Origin: Plasmopara viticola
Lineage: Eukaryota; Oomycota; Peronosporomycetes; Peronosporales; Peronosporaceae
Length of the DNA: 64,000 nucleotides
Direction of reading: 5' to 3'
NCBI GenBank assembly: GCA_001695595.3
Contig: MBPM02000025.1
Coordinates: forward strand, 744,001-808,000
The number at the start of each line of letters is the position of its first letter. The stretch's first letter is position 1. The notes beneath the pieces are model-generated. The model did not search any database. It had not been told where the DNA came from and worked only from the letters and a program-made list of their open reading frames with translations. The position numbers and the translations under genes were made by a program. Positions 34,601-46,897 of the stretch are shown piece after piece.

Positions 34601-36297
34601 TTTCAGTACGTCCTTCGCTCCCGCTTTTTTTTTTTTTATGCTAATCACTTACGCAATAAGTGTACTGTCTTATGTGATCACAGAGCTGTGGCTGGTACTT
34701 CGAATTCGACGTTGCGACTGTTTCCTACCAAGTTATTGAGACTTTTTCGAATTGCACGTTTGCTTAAACTTACACGATTGATTAAGCTTAGTCGTGTCTT
34801 TGGACGAATCCGCGATACTGTTCAGGTAATACATAGAAAAGAAGAAGGTTTGCCAGAACTGTGGCTCAAATTTTGTCTGTGTTAGTTAAATCCCTCAACA
34901 GAACGACTTTACAAGCTATTGGCAATCATGTCGATCTTCTGTCATTGGAATGCGTGCGTATTTCATGGCGTCATGATGGTGAGCGAATCTGCGGGGTATC
35001 GCAGTTGGTGCGGTGACGCTTTCTTCCCGCAAAATTCTCAGCTTGTCGACTGCGTTAGCCTTGTTCCAGTTGGGGACCGATATATTGCCGCCCTTTATTG
35101 GGCATTTACGACCCTCACGACTGTGGGTTATGGTGATGTCAAGCCTAGTGTTCGCTCTCCGTACGAATTGATCGTAGTTATTATTCTCGTGGTTGTCAAC
35201 GCTACGGCTTTTGGTTACATCATCTCGTCCGTGATGACACTGATCCAAAATCTAGATCCAAGTGATCGAGAATTTCGGCTTTTAATGACAGAAATGAAAG
35301 ATTATCTGCGTGATTCATCGGTTAGCGAACGCATGTGCACTAACGTCAAGATGGTAAGGTGAAAAAAATGCAATGTGTATAACACTTAACTCACCATGTC
35401 CTTGTGTAAAGCACTATTTACATAACATTGCTTGTACTAGTCTTTTTCCTGAGAAAAAGGTACATGGCTGGAATAAGTTGAGCTGCAAGTTGTAACGCAC
35501 TGATGATTTTTGTCATTACTGTAGCTCTTTGATAAAATGGCTCCAAGTTTGCGCTTTGATGTAGCTCGCTTGGTTGCAGTCGAGAATTTATTTGCCATTC
35601 CACTTATCACAGTCATGGAAGACGCTTTTAAGGGTTTTGTGTCATACGCTCTTTTTCTTATGAAGCCCATTTGTATACAACGAGGCGAGACAGTGTGTCG
35701 TTGTGATAGTCCAGGTATCGAAACGTTTTTTGTCGTTGAAGGCGAGTGTGATCTTGTAAATTCAAGAACCAATTTAGGTCGTATTGTGGGTGAAAATTCC
35801 GTCTTTGAGCAATACGCATTAATGGCTCAGCCTCAAGAACTGTACCGAACAGTGTCGACAGCTACAGCCATTTCGAGCAAATGCATCCTGTACTCTCTTA
35901 CAATCCAAGATTTTAAGTAAGTGCTGTCTCTTATAGCTAAATTCATAATTGCTTCATCACTTTTGTGCTTTTTAGAGCTCTGGAGAACGTCTCCCCAGCA
36001 GTCAGCCAGTACTTTTTGAGTCAGCTGGCGTCCGTTTTAGTAGCTGACGATATGTACTCGCTTTTGCCGCATCAAAAGACAAGCGTTCAGCTGGCACTAC
36101 TCCGCGGTCAAAATTTTCGCTCAGTGGCCGAGCAGACCCGAGGACGAGTTAAACTTAGGGATCTCCGTCGAGTGGCAATGGCAAATCTTTACAAGCGACG
36201 AGGTAGCGAGTGGTCTCCTGACTTGTTGCCAAAGCAACTTCAGTTGCTCGCGGAAAAGGAGCGAGCAGATACTTTGGTGGGTACAACCTGTCAGTGA
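31602..36297 (+). CDS. Tandem two-repeat CNBD-type K+ channel
   Basis: Ten exons (31602-32396, 32466-32783, 32851-33105, 33182-33290, 33345-34605, 34684-34825, 34886-35353, 35412-35459, 35525-35916, 35976-36297) join in phase to about 1,369 aa. Repeat 1: S1 near residue 60, S4 RGLKVLRLFKLARIRRLRK near 168, pore TTIGYGD at 266-272, then C-linker and a cyclic-nucleotide-binding-like beta roll (GDHFGE). Repeat 2: S1 near 820, S4 LLRLFRIARLLKLTRLIK near 930, pore TTVGYGD near 1040, a second C-linker and a weaker binding domain. Exon 5 encodes both the end of repeat 1 and S1-S4 of repeat 2, so they are one polypeptide. GYGD in both pores indicates K+ selectivity. The family is EAG/HCN/KAT-like. 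Four-repeat CNGK channels are known elsewhere; here two subunits would probably form a four-domain pore (inference). Confidence 0.85.
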
Positions 36298-36458
36298 AAA
36301 CGCGGAGGTACCAACCTGTGGAGAATTTAAGATTTGCTACCTAGCGTTATATCTTTGTATTATTGTAGTACTATTTACTATAGACTTTTTTTACTATTAT
36401 GATATGACGGTGAAAGTAAGTAATTTATTTATTTTGCCTATCACAAAACTCTGTCAAC

Positions 36459-39400
36459 ATGGCTACAGACGTGAGCGACACTTTGCCGCGCTCCATGTCG
36501 TTGTCTAGACGCTATCTGTCGCTACCGCAAGAATTGACAGGCTGTTCTCTGCCTCCACAAATCCCTGGCAAGCAACTGGGCTTTGTGATGCTCTGTGTGG
36601 CGCATATTCTACCAAGCGCCGTGAGCTCCTCACCGCTGCCTCGGGTGTCGCTTGTTCGCGTACGTTGGTGGGGCGAAAAGACGCCGGGGAGTCTTTTTCG
36701 GCCGAGTTTACTATCAGAAGATCCGGGAGGCAATGCAGACGCTCCGGATTCGCCTCATCGTATTATCGCAATGAAATATCCGGTTAATGTTCGGTCTAAT
36801 CAACTATTGGAATACTTTCAAGACATGGGACACTTGACGCTGGATGTGATCGATAGAGATTCCCGCAGGAAAGTTGGAGAGTGTTTGCTGCCTCTAGATT
36901 TTGCGAAAGAAAACTCAATAATGACAGCAGAAGAAAAGCTGGTGGCACTACGGAGGGACAATGTGTTGTGTGAGATTGATCCATGTGACGGAGAGAAAGG
37001 GGAAGTGGTAGGCTATTTGGCAGTGTCGTTCGATGTAAAGTGGACAGACAATCATAAACAAGTGGATACTGATGCAAATGGTGTGGAAGTGGAAGAGCTG
37101 GCACCTTCGAGCTCGCTGTCGAATCAGACAGAGATTTCTGATTTGAAAGAAACAAAGGAGAAAGTCCAGGCTAAATTGAAATTGATAGAGAATGTCGAGC
37201 AGCACCATGATGTTCCAGTTAAAAAAGAAGTGAACGAGATTGGAAACGACGAAGTTTGTGATAACTCGCAGCGACTTCAACAACTATTGAAGAAAGGAAA
37301 AGCATTACAGCAGTCAATGGAGAGAGCAGTAATAGCTAAAAACGATGAAGAAATCGAGGCAGAAGATGGAGATTTTTTTGCAGCATCACGTTATGCTTTT
37401 GACGGTGAAAGTGAGGAGACACATACAGTTGCAAATCACTTTTCAGGCAATCTGAAGCATTTAGAATTTTCTACTTTGGATGATGAGCATTCACGAGAGT
37501 ATTTGACATCAAAAGTTTCTTCTGACAACGTTGTTTGTGCCAAGCAAGGGTGTACGTCTACAACACAATTACCCGATGCCAATCTGCTTAGTGAAAAAAT
37601 TAATTTGGTAATTACATTCGAGTCATTGGAGCTAAAGCAAAACTTCGTAAATAACCAGCTCCGTCAACTTCGAGATTCGGCATCCGCTACAAATCGCTAT
37701 CGTCCCATCCAAATCAGCATTTCAATCGATGAGTTGTCCTCGCTATTAGATTTTCCACACTCAGCTGAAAAAGATCCTATAGATATATACGCATTTGCAG
37801 TATCGACGTCGCTGCGAAAACGACACTGGCAACTCGGATGTTCCAGTACGATGTCGCTGATCCGACCGTCCCCTTGTGTCGAACTTGACTGCGATAAAAA
37901 CAAGCGGCTACGATTTTACGTCCGATGCGAAAACAAAGTTGATGAACGTCGTAACAAGAGAAGACGCGAACACAATCGCTTTTCTTCCTTGTCCAAACGA
38001 ATTTTACTTGAGGGTTCTGTAGGTGCGTTACAATTGTTAGCTATTGCTAAGCAAAGTAACAAAACCTGGGCAACAACTATTGAACTGATTCCCAAAAGTG
38101 ATGACAATCAGGTTGGAAAGGTCGGTCCAAGTCGACGGAAAACTAAGACTCGAAAACAACCTACGAATAAACTACAATCAGTGGGCAAGTTGAATGTCCG
38201 CTTTGCTTTTCACACTGTGACCTTAAGTGAACAAAACGCGGCATGCGAAAAAAAGAGCAACGCCGATAGCGAAATGTCCTTGTCTTCCATTAGCTCCATC
38301 TCGGTGGACCAGACTGAAGTTGCTGTCGATGATATACTCACTGCAGATACTTCTTTGCATAGTTTACAGCGTGGGGGACAGTCAAAGGTTCTATACGAAC
38401 AAACAATTGAAGGTACAAAAAGCCTGATTTTTCTCCAATTTGCAGTGATGCTTGAAGCTATATCAAGTGTTGCTGTTGAGAAGTTACGAGATGGTAAAGA
38501 GCAATTGCGCGAGACAGCAATTCTGGCGGTGGATGACAGCAGAGGGGACAAGAATACTTTTAAAGATGCGAGCATTTCACTTCAGTACACAGTATCTTCA
38601 AATCTCACAAGAATGTCTCCTACATACGAACGGACTGTCATGCGCAGGTTAAATCCATCTCAGTGGTTAAATTCGCCATCTTTACTGCGTGCTGACTTTG
38701 GCAGAACAACTCACATCTTCCAAACGACCTTTGTGGATGATTCAAGCGATTGTCTTTCAAATGGGCATCTGGTAACATTTGTATTCAATACTGACAGCAG
38801 TGTCTTGATTGTTGCTGCATGAAAGGCTCAGAACTAACTTTTTTATTTCTTGCGCTTTTAAGATTTTTGAAACATGGATACAGCTTGCAAAAAATACAGA
38901 GCGTAGGCTTGTAGGGTTGGCAAAGGTGCCCTTAAGAGCACTCGCTACGCTTTTCAGGTTCGTTGGTAAGCATCAGTGACCTGTAATTTGGCTATGCCCT
39001 AACAGTCGTTTTTTAAAGTAAAGACAAGGTTGACCTCCTGAGGGTATCGGAGAAATCCTTCCCATTTGTTGACGTCGGTGGCTCCTTTCCTATTGAAAAT
39101 CCTTTCACGGGCCACCTGTCCGGATACCTTCGGGTTAGAGTTTGCATCGGGACGGCAGAGCAGGTGCGTATTAGTATAAACAGCGATTGGCTTTTAGACT
39201 GACACACACTCTTGTCAGCTTGTAATGTGGGTCAAGACCATTCAGACCGTAGTTAAGCTGCAGAGTATCATTCGTGGAGTGTTGTTCCGTAAACATTGCT
39301 ATACTGCTTCTCGCACGACGCCGAAGTTACCTTCAACGAACTTGACCACTCAATCACATTCAATAATTAGCTCTATAGAGGATTGTGGGTCTGACGTACA

Positions 39401-42400
39401 GTCAAGAGTTCCTGGGCACACTCCAATTAATGAGGCACATGATGTGATCAGCTATGTAAGTAGCTGCTGTAAAGAAGGCACTTGCGGCGAGCAACCAGAA
39501 TGGTCACGTGACGATGAGGAAGCTTTTGAAGCTGCACTAACAAACGACTACAGCCTGATTCTGCGCAAGATCCGTTTTGAACTTCGTGAAAGCTGGCGAT
39601 CTGCGACGCAGAGTCTTGAGGACAAAGAGAAGAAACATCGAGGCTGGACCCTGAGTCCGCTTTTAGGCTGCGAATTGCAAGGACAGTTAATACTCACTGG
39701 AAATCGGAATCATTCTGGTAAAGTGAACGATTTGCCGTTCGCTTTGTGGTGGGATGCAGCGGATCGGAACCTAAATTCTTGCTTTATGCATACATTTCAA
39801 GCAAGAAGTCGAGTAAACGAGGATTTGGCATTGGTTGGACCTCAAAGCCAGGTGTTGTTTGCATTGCACGTCGAGAATGGATTCTTTGGAACACAGTCTC
39901 GCGATACAATAACGGGCGAAGCACGATTAAATCTGTATGAGAAACTTAAGCGACACGTTACTGAAGAGGATGGTATCGCGCAGAATGCTGAGGAAGAAGG
40001 ATCGTATGTTCTTGTTGATATCCCGATTGTGTGGGATCGGGGAGGGAACAGTCACCAAACGCTTCCAGCTTCAATTCCTCTAACAATTTCGTACCACTTG
40101 TCGCAATCTACAAATTCGACGGCATTAACAGTTGTGAATGCTACGAGTCTGGAAGATGCTTATTCGTTCGATAGCTCTGACGAAGCTGGGCATCAATTTG
40201 ATGCAAATACGAATGATATACCAGAAAGGTGCTTGATACCAGCCAGTCTTGTTTTATCCTTCCATTTGCTGTCAATGGAAGATTTTCAAGGCTTGCTTGA
40301 TGAAACGAGTCGTCAACTAATGGTGAATTCTTTGGCAAGCAAAAGCAAATCAAGCGCTCACCTTTATGATATACTCAAGACGAAATACGACGCTCGACTT
40401 GTCTGCTTCGATACCACAATAACTATAGGGAAAGAACTTCACGAACTGGAAAGGATATTCCGGCAAAAAGACAATGATTCAAGTATACGTGTGTTTATGG
40501 AAAATGGCAAGTGGTACAAACGCTGGCGATCACATAGCATCACGATCCCTACGACTAGTGACAATCGAACGGAGACATTTGAAAACGTTCACAAAAGCAT
40601 TTGTATGCCCCTGAATCCAGACACAGTAGCTACATTGCAACAAGACTGCGCCCACGTGGCCGTACTGCTGTTGTGCAACATTTGCTGTCAGCCACATGAG
40701 CTTGGGTGTGTGAACATTCCTTTGGCTGCTGTCTTATATCGTCCTCAAGGTGTCCGCGGCATGTTTCCTATTCGCGTGCAACAAGGTAATACGAACGTTG
40801 TCAAGTTTAAACTTATTTGTCATTTAAACTCACATAATGCTAGGGTTCTCGGCTGCTCGAGTTGGTGTCCACTGCTTCGTTGATCACTCTGATGTATCAA
40901 TTGCCAGCACTGGTGCTTTTCAAGAAAAGATTTCGACCCCCTTAATGTCTCCTACCAGTCCAGACGAAATAAATTGCACTACTAGCGAGATGTTAAGTTT
41001 TAGACCGATGAGATCATGTGAAGTAAGGGCGTTATTATATCCTTAAGTCTTAATTCATAGCTAAGTGGCCGTGTGCATTATTTGCAGGTGTGCATTGAAG
41101 AAGCTCGAAATCTAGTCGCATATAAAGCTAGTGCCCCTACTCGCGTATATGTTACTTTTCAGGTGATAAAACAGAGTGCAAACGAAGAAGTGCAAGCCAA
41201 TTTAATCAACTCGAACAAGAGAACGAAATTGGATTTTAGTACGGATTCAAAATGGAATTATCGGGACATTTTAGATGTCGGCGATGTCAATTGGCAACAT
41301 TGTTTGCTTAACGTGTCAGTCTGGGAGGACAACAGCACTAATTCAATTGGATATGCACCTGGTGGAGAAAGCCTTCATTTAACCCAGCGCGAATCGGATA
41401 TGCTCGTAGGATCGGTTCTCATCGACTTGAGCCTGTTCAATCGTGGATGGCGTGACATTGACGGGTGGTATCACATCAAGAATTTACAGCATCAAACACA
41501 GGGCCAAGTGAAGGTACATGTACGAAATCTAAGTGTGGAAGATACAATTAGCAGCGCCGAGCCATTGTTCAGCTCTTGGAATACCGAGAACTGTGCTGAT
41601 GTCGTCGGTAACTTCGATGCAGCGACAACAGTATCGACACTTGATAGCGCCGTACAAGCAGTTTACTTAGCATCAGCGGAAGTTGAGGAGCGTCTGGCTC
41701 GTTTGCATTCTTCCAACCATGAAGTTGGTATTGCGACGGGGAATACGGGTGCAAACGTGGACGAACTTTTTGATGATCGTAATGCAGCAAGAGATGATGC
41801 AACGAACATTTCTAATTTCTCAGAGACAATGTCGCCCACTAAGCAAGAGTTGACACTAGAGGCTGATGCTAAAACGGCTGATGACAATACATCGGCTGAT
41901 TGCTTAAGCGGTGAAGCAAAAGGCTACGCTTTCACGAGTCATGCGTTTCAAGCAAAAAGTGATGACTACGATGCTTTGAAAAAGGACAGTTGCGTTAGTG
42001 AAGCCTCTGAGACGAGTGCTGTTGACGTTGAATTGAAGCCTACTCTACAAGCGGACGACATTGAAGTATTTCTTGAAAGAAGTGGTTCTGAAAGTGAAGA
42101 TAAGACGTTCATCTCGCCTCAATTTTCATTTGAGTGTGCAGTGAGAGAAGACGATGAAGTTGCAGATGTATCTGACGATAAATTAGTAATCGAATGGGGC
42201 GAGGAAGGAAAAGAAGACAGCACAGAAGTCAAATTTCAAACGCCTGACCCCGACTTGGAAAGTTTTGACATCGATTGCCTTTGGAAGGTACCAGATGTGC
42301 AGAGCAAAGCAAGAAAGCAGCTTCAGAAAAACGACGTTGGACCAGCCAACACTGTGTTGGAATGCAATGCGGAAGAAAACGATGTATCGTGTGAAAAAGG

Positions 42401-43727
42401 CACTGCGTCAAGTGAGACAAGAAGCATGTCAGACGATGACACTAAGGACCTTTCGCGTCTTTCCGGCGTCGTTGCTTCCAGTCATAACCGTGAGCGTCAA
42501 TATGCTGACAAAGCTGTTCAGGTCCATTCTTTCGAGCTAGGTTATCAAGTAGTAGAGATGGGAGTTTGTGCCGCTCATACTTCCCCTTTGTTGGATTTGA
42601 AGGAAAAAATCGTGATCGATGTCGAAGTGACTTTAAACAATCGCTTTGAGAACCATATAGAAACCATCGACGTCGGCTGTGACGCGATGGAAACGCTAAA
42701 CATTATAAGCTTGGAACATTCTCGATCGGAGAAAGAGAACTCACAGCCATTGCTTTCAACTAAACGAGAGCTGGATGAACTACGCGTGAACGTTTCACAA
42801 GAGTCTAATGAGTTTGCTGGCAATCCTTGTGTAATCTCCGACATTAAATCTCCAAGGAGCAACCGAAGTGTCGAGCAAAATGAATCCGGTAAAGCGAGAA
42901 ATTTTGATATAGCGTTGCAAAACGAAAAATTAGACCTCATGTATGACATGCTGCGAGACATGCGCGAGTCCTACTTAGCAGCAAAAGCTGCATCACTTTA
43001 CATACAAGAAAGTGAAAAGCCAGATGACGACAGATTAATTACTGAGCAGAGTAGATGCACGATGGATGACAACAGAGAAACCAATGCTAAGCACACAAGC
43101 TGTCCCAATTCCCCCATTTCAAAAGTACCTACGAAAAGATATCCGTGGGTTAAAGTTGCGTCTGAATCTGCATCAGCCACTTTCAAAGCAGACAAGAGCG
43201 ATGAATTCAGTGGATTGTGCAGCAGTTGCCCCAACTCACCCATCGCTAATGCTTTAAATTCACCTCAAATTCAAGACGCGTCTTTCAATATAAATGTTAC
43301 TGAGTCGACAAGTTTGATGACCACCGATGCATTTGTGCACACTACTCAGAAGTACTCATGTATAACGCAAGTACATTGTCAAAATTTGGAGAGCAAGAAA
43401 GACGTTTCTAACGATGAAATGATGGTGCACACGTCACGCAAAGGCAGTGACGAAAGTAAAATAGATTCAAATACTATTCGCAGCACCCAGCGACTCTCCC
43501 TGTCGAATATAAATGGGCCTTCGACTCAGTATAGCAATCACAAAAACAAACACGAAGAAGAAATGCATCGGGCGTCGATGCATTCCCTATTCCCACGCGA
43601 CTCTGAGACAGAACGAATCGCTCGAATTATGCAAGGAAGTATGAAATACTGGGTGATTGATGACAGGAGTTCGAGTAGTGACGATCAATTCGAAGAAGAC
43701 GAGTCGGAAAGTGATTGTTACTTTTAA
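36459..43727 (+). CDS. C2CD3-like centriolar protein with C2 domains and IQ motif
   Basis: Six exons (36459-38801, 38863-38965, 39024-39163, 39219-40785, 40844-41022, 41088-43727) join in phase to about 2,323 aa, close to the length of animal C2CD3. The N-terminal C2-like domain contains SLVRVRWWGE and LFRPS, then a YFQDMGHLTLDVIDR block, the pattern of the C2CD3 N-terminus. Further C2-like blocks are seen at about residues 370-540, 620-860 (ending GYLRVRVCIGTAEQ), 1000-1440 and 1445-1590 (GSVLIDLSLFNRGW). An IQ-like helix (VKLQSIIRGVLFRKH) follows at about 873-888. The last 700 residues are acidic, Ser-rich and probably disordered, with a repeated SCPNSPI motif. C2CD3 acts at the distal centriole to build appendages and start cilia. 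Stop overlaps that of the convergent neighbour. Confidence 0.75.
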
Positions 43728-46022
43728 GTGTTGCACTTATCATTTTTTGCCTTGGCTTTTCGAGATCCGGCTCGCCTAAGCTTTTCATAGAATGACGCTT
43801 TTGGCTGCTTTGCACTCTGATCCAGACACTCATTGCTGCCGTCGGTATAATCAAAATTGCTTTGAACGACCGAGTCCGAGGAGGTTGATAATGCGATGCC
43901 TGTCTCAGGCAACACCTTGACGTTCCCACCTCGTATCCTCTCCAGCAACGAAGTCCGCTCCATACATTCACGATGAACGGTTTGCTGTAGCAGTGCGATT
44001 TCCTGTCACAAAAATCAGGTCATTATTTATTCAATAAACTAAACTGTGCTTGAGGAACAATTGTACGTACACGGTCTTTCTGCTTCAATTTGCCTCGAAG
44101 CTGGTTAACAATTTCCTCGCTGTCATGACAATCCTGGTCGCTCGTATCATGGCAACTCGTTTTCCTGGTTCCAGTCTGATTGCTCTGCCATGCGACTTTA
44201 GGCTTGGTATCGATTGTGGACTGCGATTCTAAACGTTCCAATCTGGGCCGTAGAATCGCAAGTTGTTCTTGAAGTGCCGTGTTCTCAACCTGTAAAATTT
44301 GTTGCCGATTAATTGCTTCTTGGTGTAAAGCGTTCCTTTCTTGTCGTGCCTGATGCTCGTAACACTTCAATCTCTGCTCCAGTTCAGTGCGTTGCTTGTT
44401 GGCGTCCTCGATTACTTTTTGCTAAAGTTCACACCTCAGAATAAGCACACTGGACAACAATCCATATTTACAATACCTTATCGCGGTCGCTGGTGGCAAG
44501 CTGGTTCTGCAATGCTTGATTTATTGTCTCGAAGCTGCGCTTCCTCTCCTGGTTGTCGTTGATACAAGACACAAGTGATCAATCTCGTAAGAAGTCCATA
44601 CATATATAGACGGCTCTTTACCTCACATTCGCTTGCGTTTTGCAGAGCATGATCTTTCCACTTATTCGCTCGACGCTCGGCATCTTGGAGCTAGCCAACA
44701 AGATTCATTAAGACCCACCCAAAAGGTTGACCGCTCATATTCAACTCACTCGATCTCGTATTGCTGCAAGTGCCTCGCGTGACGTTTTTTCATTTCGACT
44801 TTCAAGCTTAGCTGTCTCTTGTTGCACGTATTCCATATGCTCGTCGTGACTCGATTTCATTTCTTTAATCGCTCGCGCATGGTCTTGTTGGAGACGGTGG
44901 AGTTCCTCATCACAATCTTCTTGTACTTTGTCCAGGTTACGTGTATTATCGTTCTTTACTTTCTCGATTAATTTCGCACTTGCATTAAGTTGACCCTGCA
45001 AATGCTCCGCAGCAAGACGCAAAGTGGCAATTCTGTCTTCAAGTTTGCAGTTCTCGTCCTTGTATCGTTCCTTCTCACTCACAAGCTGAGAGTGCATCGT
45101 CTTGATACTTTGAAGCTGGTCTTTCAATTGCAAAATTTCGCTTAAATGTGATTGACGCTCTGTATCGTTGACTGCAACAACTCGATCGCATTCTTCGCGA
45201 AGAGCACCAAGTTCTTTTTCCAATTGAACTACAGAACTCGACTTTTGCTCAATGTGCTCGTTCAAAGCCTGCAGCTTTTGTTTCAAATCATCGCACTCGG
45301 TGTCTTTTTGTCTTTTGGTTTCTGTCCACTCTACAAGTGTTGACTCGAGATCTCGTATGCGTTGTGAGCCTGATCGTGCTCTACTTCAAAAGCTACTTGT
45401 TGTGACTTGCATTGTGATTTGCAGCTCTCTGCTTGCAACAAAAGGTGCAAATTCTCATTGCGTAACTCGTGCTCAATACGTGCGTTGGCCCTCTGATCTT
45501 CCTCGTTGTGCCGACATAGAGTTTGCAGCTCTTGACAATTATTTTTCACGGCAAAAAGCTCGTTTTGAAGTCGCAACACTTGATCTTGCTTAGCAGTGCA
45601 ATGCTTTTCGCTCTGCTCCAGCAAGTGCTTGATGTTAGTGCTGCAAGCTACTACGAGCTCCGCGAAGTCACTTTTCAAGTCAGTGACTTGCTGCCTCAAA
45701 TTGTTAGCATCTGAACGCTCATGCTCTAAGAATTGGACAACGTCCTACACTTTCAGTGAGCTGCTACAAAATTTGACAAAAATAATGATGAGAGTAATAG
45801 ACATACTCGAAAGGACTTTTTGTATTGCTTGACTGCCGTCTGCAGAGTCTGAACCTCGGCAAAAACAAAGTAGCTAACACCACAAAATGTACAAGCAGTG
45901 TCTTCCTCAGGAAGCTGCTGGATCTCATCAGGTAGCGCACGGACTGGACCTGTGTACAATTCCTCCAAGGTAGGATCACGCAAATCATCCTTTGTAACGG
46001 ATCGCAAAGGCAAAGACACCAT
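43724..46022 (-). CDS. LEKR1-like coiled-coil protein, possible frameshift
   Basis: A minus-strand gene of about seven exons beginning MVSLPLRS at 46022. The N-terminus carries ALPDEIQQLPEEDTACTFCG followed by VSYFVFAEVQ, which resembles the conserved start of LEKR1 (short CxxC plus YCGVSYLI-like block). The rest is almost entirely coiled coil: exon near 45331-45735, exon 44755-45350, then 44622-44690, 44470-44548, 44071-44430 and the last exon ending at 43724. Donor and acceptor sites are clear at 44549-44621 and 44004-44070. Between 45355 and 45366 the frame shifts by one base with no room for an intron, so either one base is missing from the sequence or the gene is damaged. LEKR1-type proteins are linked with cilia by phylogeny; its biochemical role is unknown. 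Confidence 0.6.
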
Positions 46023-46133
46023 GAAAAAAGTTTTACTTTATCGGCACGGATAACTGCCACTTATGACGCTCAGGCGATAAATTTGTCCGACTAAAGTATA
46101 GTATTAAAAGCGCCTTTTCGTACTCTAACATTT

Positions 46134-46897
46134 TTACCATGGCAGAATTTCTCCCTTTTCAAAGTGAAACATTTTGGCCGAATCCTCCAATTTTGCACGA
46201 GCGATAATCGTGGCCATGCCCTTGACACTATCAGCAGGGGATACGGTGCCCTGAAACTTAACGATGGCAGTATTGACGTAGCCTGGATGCAATAGCAGGC
46301 AACAAATCTTATCCTTTTTAAGATCCACAGCCAGGCTTTTCGTGATCATGTTTAGCGCCGTCTTGGATGCACGATAGCCGTAATATCCCCCCGATTCGTT
46401 GTCTGCGATACTGCCCATTCTGGACGTCACTTGAGCAACTACAGCAGAGCCTTGATCCTTCACTGCAAGACAAAGATTTGGCAGTAGTGCCCTCGTTACG
46501 AGGAACGGACCCACAGCGTTCACCTCATAGTGACGCAATAAATCCGTCTTGGTGGTCGAATCTAGGTGTTGTACATCCATAATACCAGCATTGTTGACCA
46601 GCAAGTGAATAGGCACATTCTCGAGAGCTTTGGACGCTCCAGTGATGGACTCTTCACTGCTGGTGTCTAAAGGCAATACCCTCCACGGCTTCAATTGCTT
46701 AAGCTTAACACAAAATGAAGGTTTTACAGAGCACAGAAAGATTAAGTTGATTATTCGTTGTACAGACTTACCTCAGTCGCACTGTCAACGTCGCGGGCAC
46801 AACCGATAACATTCCAGCCCTCCTTTATATAGTGCGCGGCAAATGCGAGACCAATGCCACGGTTGCTTCCGGTGATTAACGCAGTTTTTGCCGCCAT
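46134..46897 (-). CDS. Short-chain dehydrogenase/reductase (SDR)
   Basis: Two exons on the minus strand, 46772-46897 and 46134-46703, joined by a 68-bp intron, give 231 aa. Motifs of a classical SDR are complete: TGSNRGIG for the dinucleotide near residue 9, LVNNAG, a catalytic Ser in the VTSRMGSI segment, and YGYRASK with the catalytic Tyr and Lys. After the catalytic Tyr, LLLHPGYVNT fits the PG motif that contacts the cofactor. It resembles the C-factor/CsgA-like SDR subgroup and is probably cytosolic, using NAD(P)H; the substrate is not evident. It begins 111 bp beyond the start of the LEKR1-like gene, in the same direction. Confidence 0.88.
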
